From positions 32,304-96,303 of the forward strand of contig NZ_CAMLDC010000019.1 in assembly GCF_946478805.1 (NCBI RefSeq): a DNA stretch of 64,000 bases. The letters are read 5' to 3'. Below are positions 42,967 through 50,079 of the stretch, piece by piece. The translations under genes were made by a program, and so were the position numbers. Below the pieces are notes generated by a model. That model was not told where the DNA came from and did no database searches. It saw nothing but the letters and a program-made list of their open reading frames with translations. This DNA comes from an uncultured Fluviicola sp. GTDB taxonomy: Bacteria; Bacteroidota; Bacteroidia; Flavobacteriales; Crocinitomicaceae. Numbering within the stretch: the first letter of the stretch is position 1; every line of letters begins with the position of its first letter.

Positions 42967-44423
42967 CTCAACAACAACTCGAAAAATACCTTTGGGGTGC
43001 TGCTACGCAGTTGCGTGGAACCATTGATGCAGGAGATTATAAGCAATACATCTTTCCACTCTTGTTCTTCAAACGCATTTGTGATGTTTACGACGAAGAA
43101 TTTGAAAAAGCATTGGCTGAAAGCGATGGTGATATGGAATACGCTTCCTTTGCAGAGCATCACCATTTCATCGTACCTGAAGGAGCTCATTGGAATAATG
43201 TGCGTGAAACTACAGTGAATGTGGGAATTGCTTTGCAAGATGCCATGCGAACCATTGAAAAAGCAAATCCGGATACGCTGTATGGAATTTTCGGTGATGC
43301 TTCCTGGACAAATAAGAACCGACTTAGCGATGAAACGCTGATTAACCTAATAGAGCATTATTCGCAACATAAACTAAGCTTAAGTAATATTCCCGACGAT
43401 AAACTGGGAAATGCCTACGAATACCTCATTAAAGAATTTGCCGATGACAGCGGCCACACGGCTGCAGAGTTTTACACCAATAGAACGGTCGTTAAACTCA
43501 TGACCATGATCATGGATCCGCAACCGGGTGAAAGTGTGTATGATCCTACCTGTGGCTCCGGAGGTTTGTTATTGAATTGTGCCTTGCATTTGAAAGAAGA
43601 AGGTAAAGAATACCGCACGCTTAAGTTGTATGGTCAGGAGATCAATTTGATTACTTCCGCTATTGCGCGCATGAACATGTTTATGCACGGTATTGAAGAA
43701 TTTAGTATTGTACGCGGAGATACGCTGGCACAACCGGCATTCCTGCACAAGGATGAACTGAAAACATTCAATGTCATCTTAGCCAATCCGCCATATTCGA
43801 TCAAAGCATGGGATCAAAAATCTTTTGCAAACGATCCGTATGGACGCAATTTGTGGGGAGTTCCCCCGCAAGGGTGTGCAGATTATGCTTTTCAACAGCA
43901 TATTCAGAAAAGTTTGGATGCGAAGAATGGTCGTTCTATTTCCTTATGGCCGCACGGTGTTTTGTTCCGCGATTCGGAAGCGGCAATGCGCCGTAAAATG
44001 ATTGAAGAAGATTTGGTAGAATGCGTCATTGGGTTAGGGCCGAATTTGTTCTACAATTCTCCCATGGAAGCTTGTTTGCTGATTACAAAGACCAATAAGG
44101 AGAAGAGTAAGAAAGGGAAGGTGTTAATTGTGAATGCAGTTAAAGAAGTGAGACAGGAAAAAAACATTGCGTTTTTAGAGAAGCATCACATTGATCTTAT
44201 ATATCGAACTTATTTAGATTTTACTGATATTGATGGATTTGCAAAAGTGGTTTCTAATGATGAACTAATTAGCAATAAAGGGAGCTTGAATATTGCTCAA
44301 TACGTGAGTAATGTAAACAAGAATCAAGACTCAATTTCGTTAGAGCAGGCAATCGAAAACTGGAACCAATCTTCGAGTAAATTGAAGAATAGTATGACTG
44401 AACTTTTTCAAATTTTGAACTAA
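42963..44423 (+). CDS. hsdM: Type I restriction-modification methylase subunit, copy 2
   Basis: A 486-residue HsdM with full motifs: DPTCGSGGLLLN (about 192-203) and NPPY (about 275-278), with FYTNRTVVKLMTMIMDP and DPYGRNLWGVPPQG. It aligns end to end with copy 1 by eye (YIFPLLFFKRI-DVYDEE is shared, LYGIFGDA-W-NKN also), but differs in many positions and has NPPY in place of NPPF. Both copies look catalytically complete. It runs into hsdS with a 1-nt overlap (TAATG), so this copy is the one directly linked to the specificity subunit. Confidence 0.95.
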   Translation: MTQQQLEKYLWGAATQLRGTIDAGDYKQYIFPLLFFKRICDVYDEEFEKALAESDGDMEYASFAEHHHFIVPEGAHWNNVRETTVNVGIALQDAMRTIEKANPDTLYGIFGDASWTNKNRLSDETLINLIEHYSQHKLSLSNIPDDKLGNAYEYLIKEFADDSGHTAAEFYTNRTVVKLMTMIMDPQPGESVYDPTCGSGGLLLNCALHLKEEGKEYRTLKLYGQEINLITSAIARMNMFMHGIEEFSIVRGDTLAQPAFLHKDELKTFNVILANPPYSIKAWDQKSFANDPYGRNLWGVPPQGCADYAFQQHIQKSLDAKNGRSISLWPHGVLFRDSEAAMRRKMIEEDLVECVIGLGPNLFYNSPMEACLLITKTNKEKSKKGKVLIVNAVKEVRQEKNIAFLEKHHIDLIYRTYLDFTDIDGFAKVVSNDELISNKGSLNIAQYVSNVNKNQDSISLEQAIENWNQSSSKLKNSMTELFQILN

Positions 44424-45532
44424 TGGATGCAACATTGCAGCAACTGAATTTTAAAAGTATTGATAAATCAACTTGGGAATCGTTTCGATTTGAAAAAATA
44501 GCCAATCGGGTTGCTGAGTCTGTTGATCCTAAAACTACCGATTTGGAAATTTATGTAGGCTTAGAACATATTGATGCGGAAGATATTCATATAAAACGTT
44601 TCGGAACACCGGCTGAAGTTAGTGGTGGAAAATTGAAATGTTATCCCGGAGATGTGATTTTTGGAAAACGACGGGCCTATCAGCGGAAAGCCGCGGTTGT
44701 AGATTTTGAAGGAATTTGCTCAGCTCATTCATTTGTATTTAGAGCAAATCCGGAAGTCATTCATCCCAAATTATTTCCGTTTTTTCTGCATTCGGATCAA
44801 TTCATGCACAGAGCTGTAGATATTTCTGTCGGGGGACTTTCTCCAACTATTAACTGGGGAGATTTGAAAGGTCAGGAATTCCTCCTTCCGCCCAAAGAAG
44901 AACAAGCAAAACTAGCGGAATTGTTGTGGGCAATGGATGAGGTGATTGAAAAGGAGAAGGGGATAAGAAATAAATTACAGATTACAGAGAAATCATTCAG
45001 GTCTATTGAAATTGACAACTTGATTACTGAAGAAGTCAAAATTGATGATTTAATCTTTCCGATGTCGATGATTAAAGTTGGTAAAATTGATAACTCTAAA
45101 TATGTGGAGACTGGTAAATATCCAATAGTCGATCAAAGTATGGAATTCATTATTGGTTACACAGATGATGAGAGTTTAGTTTATAAGGATAAATTGCCGG
45201 TTCTTGTTTTTGGAGATCATACAACGATTATAAAATATATTGATTTTCCTTTTGTAATGGGTGCAGATGGAACTAAAGTAGTTAAACCAAAAGCTGATTT
45301 AGATGTCTTTTATTTGTATCATGCCATTAAGAAGTTAAATATTCAACCACAGGGATATAGACGACATTTTTCAATTCTAAAAAATTCTTTTATAAAAGTA
45401 CCTACTCAAGGGCCCTGGCTAAATAAGTTTAGAGAAAGATTGACATTAATTGACAATAGTTTAAATGAAATTGGACGTAAAATAAATAATTCTCAATCTC
45501 TCCAAAAAAGTATTATAAATCAACTATTTTAG
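44423..45532 (+). CDS. hsdS: Type I restriction specificity subunit
   Basis: A 369-residue DNA-recognition subunit with two target-recognition domains. TRD1 (about 15-165) contains YPGDVIFGKRRAYQRKAAVV and ISVGGLSPTINWGDLKG. The central conserved helix is LPPKEEQAKLAELLWAMDEV. TRD2 (about 205-330) ends in the second helix LTLIDNSLNEIGRKINNSQSL. The two halves differ in base composition: 44521-44700 counts 74 G+C of 180, whereas 45061-45240 plus 45301-45420 counts 92 of 300. This is a sign that TRD2 came from another source. It is slightly shorter than common HsdS. Confidence 0.92.
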   Translation: MDATLQQLNFKSIDKSTWESFRFEKIANRVAESVDPKTTDLEIYVGLEHIDAEDIHIKRFGTPAEVSGGKLKCYPGDVIFGKRRAYQRKAAVVDFEGICSAHSFVFRANPEVIHPKLFPFFLHSDQFMHRAVDISVGGLSPTINWGDLKGQEFLLPPKEEQAKLAELLWAMDEVIEKEKGIRNKLQITEKSFRSIEIDNLITEEVKIDDLIFPMSMIKVGKIDNSKYVETGKYPIVDQSMEFIIGYTDDESLVYKDKLPVLVFGDHTTIIKYIDFPFVMGADGTKVVKPKADLDVFYLYHAIKKLNIQPQGYRRHFSILKNSFIKVPTQGPWLNKFRERLTLIDNSLNEIGRKINNSQSLQKSIINQLF

Positions 45533-45565
45533 CTTCTACTATGTAATTTTCACATTATAAATGAC

Positions 45566-45589
45566 TAACCAAACACTAACGCACTATGG
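45566..45589 (+). repeat. Upstream copy of the hsdR leader sequence (TAACCAAACA...CTAACG...ATGG)
   Basis: TAACCAAACA is followed directly by CTAACG, then CACT and ATGG at the ptuA-like start. The same elements in the same order precede hsdR at 50053, with 7 nt inserted between them. The two copies bracket the four cargo genes. Confidence 0.5.
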
Positions 45590-47337
45590 ATAATGTTAAA
45601 CATTTACATGACAAAGTATTCCTGTTTTTAGAAGGGATGAGGGAAAGGGAAAATGAGTTCGAGCAACTCCGCTATACTTTTCGCAAAGATAATTTCGGTG
45701 GGAGATTAGAAAATGGTTATTGGTTTTTTGGTGATGAAAAAGAACTGATTATTTCATTTTGGAAAGGTGAGAATTGGTTTACCAAGAAACCGAATATTTC
45801 AGTGAAATTTGAATATGATAAAGAGTTAATATTTCTGGAAGTTACAGTTGAAAAGAGAAACAATGATATTAGAGAAGACAATAAATTTGTTTTTCTCTAT
45901 GATATACTAATTCCAGAATTGAATGAACTGGAGGAATACGAAGAGAGAGATTATTATTTGTTTCGTTATCGGCTTGGTCCAATTCAGTATTGGGAGGAGG
46001 TGCTAACAAGCTTTCTGTTTAACGAAAAGCAAAAAATAGATGGTATAATAAATGAACACGAGAGACGATTTTTCTTTGAAGATATTTCAATAAGAAGTGC
46101 AATTGGTATCATTGATCGCGAACAATTTAGAAGGAATTTAGCTAAGATAAAGCAGTATAGAAGGCAACTAGAAGAAATCAGTGAGTACGAAAATGCATCA
46201 TACCATAATAAACAAAGACCTTATTATATTAATTCGTTTAGAATACAAAATTTCGGACCTATTCTGAACATGGACGTCACAAATATTTCGGAAGATAATA
46301 GGTGGATTTTTATAACTGGTGCGAATGGATCAGGTAAGACTTTTTTATTGAAGGCCCTTGCTACCCTTTTAGGTCATGGTGCTATACCACAAGAATATAT
46401 AAGATACAATGTTTTACCAATACTGGAAGCCAATTTATTGGGTTCCAAGGGGGAATTGAAGAATGTCTACAGAGTTGGAAATGACCTTGAATCAAAATAT
46501 GCCAAGAGATCCATATTGAGAGGATTTGCTGCTTATGGTATTTATCGTACGGTTATTAAATCACCTCATTCAACCAGTCGTAAACATCATGAATTAACTA
46601 AAAATGGTTTTCTTGATTCGATAATGAGTGATCAGATAATTCCCCTCATTGATTTTAATAAAACGATCGAAGAATGGACAATTAATGAAACCAATCTCTT
46701 TCAATTCAATCATAGAGAGGATTTCTTTGTGAAAGCGCTCTTAAAAACTGTGCCAGGTCTTATTGATATTCATTTTAGAAAAGTGGGGAATCGTTTTAAA
46801 TCTGAATTTTATTTAAGGTTTGAAGATGGACCAGTTGTTACTGTTTTATACGACCAGCTTTCAAGTGGGAGTAAAAGTATACTTTCTTTTGTGGCAGATA
46901 TAATTGTTCGGTTCTACAAGCAACAACCCGAAGCCAACGACCCTTCAGAATTTAAAGGAATAGTAATCGTTGACGAAATTGATTTACATCTACATCCTCA
47001 AGGGCAAAAAGATTTAATATTAGCTTTAACTGAAATTTTTCCTAACATTCAATTTATTGTTTCAACCCATAGCCCAATCCCTCTTTTGGCGGCTCCAGCA
47101 AACAGTGTGTTTTTAACTGTCAAACAAGGAGGCGAAGGATCTGAATTGATCCGTTTGGATGATAAGATCCCGGTTCATAAGTTACTTCCTAATGCATTAT
47201 ATGGGTCACCTTTATTTAATTTAGATGATTATAGTCCAGTAGATTCTAAAATTGATGATTTAATTGTTCAAAATAATTTTGAAGAAGCGCTCTTTAGTCA
47301 TTTACTTAGAAAGAGATTTGAATTACAAAAAAAATGA
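45586..47337 (+). CDS. ptuA: PtuA-like AAA/ABC-type ATPase (Septu family)
   Basis: A 583-residue protein. The first 200 residues are charged and family-specific. The SMC/ABC-type domain starts at YYINSFRIQNFGPIL with Walker A GANGSGKT (about 244-251). The signature LSSGSKSILSF is at about 424-434, Walker B IVIVDEIDLHLHPQG at about 459-473, and the H-loop STHSPIPLL at about 492-500. This is the AAA_21/OLD-like ATPase type, and the immediate partner is an HNH nuclease gene 1 nt downstream; this pair is the organisation of Septu (PtuA-PtuB), also found with retron Ec78. The assignment to Septu rests on the pair and family motifs, not on a search. Base composition is AT-rich. Confidence 0.75.
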   Translation: MDNVKHLHDKVFLFLEGMRERENEFEQLRYTFRKDNFGGRLENGYWFFGDEKELIISFWKGENWFTKKPNISVKFEYDKELIFLEVTVEKRNNDIREDNKFVFLYDILIPELNELEEYEERDYYLFRYRLGPIQYWEEVLTSFLFNEKQKIDGIINEHERRFFFEDISIRSAIGIIDREQFRRNLAKIKQYRRQLEEISEYENASYHNKQRPYYINSFRIQNFGPILNMDVTNISEDNRWIFITGANGSGKTFLLKALATLLGHGAIPQEYIRYNVLPILEANLLGSKGELKNVYRVGNDLESKYAKRSILRGFAAYGIYRTVIKSPHSTSRKHHELTKNGFLDSIMSDQIIPLIDFNKTIEEWTINETNLFQFNHREDFFVKALLKTVPGLIDIHFRKVGNRFKSEFYLRFEDGPVVTVLYDQLSSGSKSILSFVADIIVRFYKQQPEANDPSEFKGIVIVDEIDLHLHPQGQKDLILALTEIFPNIQFIVSTHSPIPLLAAPANSVFLTVKQGGEGSELIRLDDKIPVHKLLPNALYGSPLFNLDDYSPVDSKIDDLIVQNNFEEALFSHLLRKRFELQKK

Positions 47338-47338
47338 A

Positions 47339-48250
47339 ATGATTAATTGGAAGTTAAAAGATTTCAGCAGTCCTCCTCCGATTCTTCGAAATTCTGAAAG
47401 ATTGATAATTCAGAAAAATGCAGAAGTGAGCAAAAATGGAGATTTGATTAAACCAGGTCATTATAGACCTTCAGAAGTGGTTACTTTACTAAAAGCATAT
47501 TCGATTGGAAAAGCATCTATTGATGAGGATATGGAATTAGCAAAATGTTTTTATTGCGAATCTAATTCGGAGGTTGTTGCTTCTCTTCAAGTTGAACATT
47601 ACAGACCCAAAGGAGCAATTCATGATAGCAACAGGAAAGTTCTAAATGGCAGCTTTGGATATTATTGGTTAGGGTTGGAATGGTCTAACTTGATTTTGTC
47701 ATGTTCAAAGTGTAATGGAAGGGGAGCTAAGGGAAACATTTTTACGACAATGAACAGTAATATTTTTCAAGGAACAAGTTTGAATCGAAGAAAAACAAGG
47801 TTTGATGGCAGAAATTGTCGCGCTGATCAAGACCCCTTGAAAGATGAGAAGCCTGATTTGCTGCATCCTGAAATTGATAATTCGTATAAATATCTAAAAT
47901 TTAATGCTTCAGGAGAAATTCTTCCTAAACTAAATCGTGGAAAGAGAACTATTGAAATTTGTAAGTTAGATAGAAGATCATTAAATATTGCGAGAGCAAA
48001 TATTGTTAGGCAGTTTCAAGATTCTTTTTTGGAGGTAGTTGAATATGAAAGGAATGGATTGATTAAACTAGCAAGTGTAGAAGGTTTTTTTCTCCCGAAG
48101 TGTAAAAAACTCCGTCAAAATTTCAAAAGAGAATTACCATATACACTTTTATCCAGATATATGCTTGAAGAGTTTGAAGAATTTTTCGTTTCAATTGTTC
48201 CGAATCCTTACAAGAGTTATTTGAGAAGTGCCTTTATCAAATCGGCTTAA
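47339..48250 (+). CDS. ptuB: PtuB-like HNH endonuclease
   Basis: About 303 residues, starting at MINWKLKDF 1 nt after the ATPase stop (the ATGAAATGATT junction suggests termination-reinitiation). CFYCES (C69, C72) and CSKCNGRG (about C122, C125) are the zinc pairs that frame the HNH motif, and VEHYRPKGAI carries the catalytic His. NLILSCSKCN with KGN matches the retron/Septu-type HNH nuclease group (TIGR02646-like). The C-terminal helices follow. By analogy it cleaves nucleic acid when released or activated by the ATPase. Confidence 0.78.
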   Translation: MINWKLKDFSSPPPILRNSERLIIQKNAEVSKNGDLIKPGHYRPSEVVTLLKAYSIGKASIDEDMELAKCFYCESNSEVVASLQVEHYRPKGAIHDSNRKVLNGSFGYYWLGLEWSNLILSCSKCNGRGAKGNIFTTMNSNIFQGTSLNRRKTRFDGRNCRADQDPLKDEKPDLLHPEIDNSYKYLKFNASGEILPKLNRGKRTIEICKLDRRSLNIARANIVRQFQDSFLEVVEYERNGLIKLASVEGFFLPKCKKLRQNFKRELPYTLLSRYMLEEFEEFFVSIVPNPYKSYLRSAFIKSA

Positions 48251-48328
48251 TATTAGTTAACACGATTTTATTTCATGCCAAGTTTGTTTTATTCATTTTA
48301 CTAAGAGCTAATTGCTACTTTAGTAACA

Positions 48329-48967
48329 ATGCTCAATACTTCCGACATATCCCTTTACCGCATGGTTCACTGGCAAAATGTAGCTTACATCTTGCAGCAT
48401 GGGATGTGTTGCCGTGGTCATGAGCTGGAAGATCCGAATTACATTACTATTGGAATGCGCTCACTGATTGCGGATCGACATGATTATCCGGTACCTCTGG
48501 AAAATGCAGGGAATTTAGGCGAATATGTTCCCTTTTATTTTGCCGGTCATTCTCCCATGTTGTTCCTGATTAAAAAAGGATACAGTGGAGTTGAACAAAG
48601 ACCTCAAGAAGATATTGTATTTTTCATGTGTAAATTTGAAGCCATTAAGCAAGCAGGATTGCCGTTTGTCTTTACGGATCGGAACGCTAAAATTGCCGTT
48701 GCATCCTATTACAGAGATGAAGCAGATTTCGGTAAATTAAACTGGGAAATCATTGGCGCACATGACTGGGCAAATGATGAAAACAAATTGGATCGAAGAG
48801 ATTTGAAACAAGCAGAATTTTTAGTTCACAGACATGTTCCGGTTAGCTGTATCCACGCTTTAGTGGTGAAAACTAAAGAAAGAAAAGTTTATTTTGACAA
48901 TTTGATTCGTAATTTAGGCCTTGAAATAAAGGTTTACGTGGATGAAAAGCGTAAATTGTATTATTGA
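48329..48967 (+). CDS. darT: DarT toxin, DNA thymidine ADP-ribosyltransferase (DUF4433)
   Basis: A 212-residue PARP-like enzyme that by family attaches ADP-ribose to thymidine in single-stranded DNA from NAD. Signatures visible: LYRMVHWQNVAYILQHG at the N-terminus (NAD site with His14), YVPFYFAGHSPMLF (about 66-79), FTDRNAKIA, and KQAEFLV with the probable catalytic glutamate E163. It sits 78 nt after ptuB, which leaves room for its own promoter, and darG follows 2 nt later, giving a toxin-first operon. DarTG systems act against phage DNA replication. Confidence 0.93.
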   Translation: MLNTSDISLYRMVHWQNVAYILQHGMCCRGHELEDPNYITIGMRSLIADRHDYPVPLENAGNLGEYVPFYFAGHSPMLFLIKKGYSGVEQRPQEDIVFFMCKFEAIKQAGLPFVFTDRNAKIAVASYYRDEADFGKLNWEIIGAHDWANDENKLDRRDLKQAEFLVHRHVPVSCIHALVVKTKERKVYFDNLIRNLGLEIKVYVDEKRKLYY

Positions 48968-48969
48968 GT

Positions 48970-50022
48970 ATGATTAAATTTATAACAGGCGATCTTTTAA
49001 ATTCCGATGCAGAAGCATTAGTGAATACCGTAAACACAGTTGGTGTGATGGGGAAAGGTATTGCCTTGCAGTTTAAGAATCGCTTTCCTTTAAATTACAA
49101 AGTTTACAGAGATGCTTGTAAAAGCGGGGAATTGACAGTGGGCAAATTGTTGATTGTGAAAGACGGTGATTTAATGAATCAAAAGACCATCATCAATTTT
49201 CCTACCAAAGCACATTGGAAGGGTGACTCAAAATACGAATACATTCTCTCCGGCTTAAAAGTTTTGCGTGAAGAGCTCATCGACCGGAAGATTAAAAGTG
49301 TTGCAATACCTCCTTTGGGTTGCGGAAATGGTGGATTGGATTGGGCGAAAATTAAACCCATGATCGAAGAGGAATTGAAGGGGCTGGATACGGAGATTAT
49401 TGTTTTTGAACCCAATGAAACCATTAAAGCTTTATTACAAAAACAAGCCATTGCAAAAAGCACAAAATTGACTCCGGCCCGGGCTATGTTGCTTTACCTG
49501 ATGTTCAATTATGAATCCGTTGGAGAACAAAGTAGTTTGTTTGTTGCCAATAAATTGGCTTATTTTCTTCAGCGAAGAGGGGAGAATTTGAGATTGCGAT
49601 TTGAGGCTCATCATTACGGGCCTTATGCTGTACAGCTGAACCATGTGTTACTGAATATGAATGGAGTATACTTAACAGGAATGGAGCAAAATGAAGCTAA
49701 ACCTTTTGAACCACTGCAGCTGAATTACGGCAAACTGGACGAAGTGAAAACCTTTATTGATAGTGAACTTTCGTTGGATCAAAAAGAGCGATTAAATGAT
49801 GTGATAAGCTTATTGAATCGTTTTGAATCGGCTTTTGCTTTGGAGTTATTGGCAACGGTTGATTATGTTATGAATAAGGAGAAAACAGATGATTTGGATT
49901 CGATAGTTCATGCTATTGGCTCATGGAGTAATCGAAAAGAAGAAATGTTCGATGCAGATAAGATTCAAATAGCATACAAACATTTAAAGCATTATTCAGA
50001 TACCCTCTTTGAATTCGTCTAA
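48970..50022 (+). CDS. darG: DarG antitoxin, macrodomain ADP-ribosyl-hydrolase
   Basis: A 351-residue antitoxin. The N-terminal macro domain (1-150; FITGDLLNSDAEALVNTVNTVGVMGKGIA, PPLGCGNGGLDW in the sequence) removes ADP-ribose from DNA. The C-terminal half (about 160-350; LTPARAMLLYLMFNYES, AHHYGPYAVQLNHVL) is the DarG-specific DarT-binding part. The start is the ATG of MIKFITGD; a TTG two codons earlier overlaps the darT stop. DarG both repairs the lesion and sequesters DarT. hsdR follows after 53 nt. Confidence 0.92.
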   Translation: MIKFITGDLLNSDAEALVNTVNTVGVMGKGIALQFKNRFPLNYKVYRDACKSGELTVGKLLIVKDGDLMNQKTIINFPTKAHWKGDSKYEYILSGLKVLREELIDRKIKSVAIPPLGCGNGGLDWAKIKPMIEEELKGLDTEIIVFEPNETIKALLQKQAIAKSTKLTPARAMLLYLMFNYESVGEQSSLFVANKLAYFLQRRGENLRLRFEAHHYGPYAVQLNHVLLNMNGVYLTGMEQNEAKPFEPLQLNYGKLDEVKTFIDSELSLDQKERLNDVISLLNRFESAFALELLATVDYVMNKEKTDDLDSIVHAIGSWSNRKEEMFDADKIQIAYKHLKHYSDTLFEFV

Positions 50023-50052
50023 CTATTCTTGAATCCGAATCTATTGGAAAAT

Positions 50053-50079
50053 TAACCAAACAACCACTACTAACGATGG
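50053..50079 (+). repeat. hsdR leader copy of the shared cargo-flanking sequence
   Basis: TAACCAAACA, a 7-nt spacer, CTAACG and ATGG at the hsdR start. It matches in order the leader in front of the ptuA-like gene. Confidence 0.5.
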
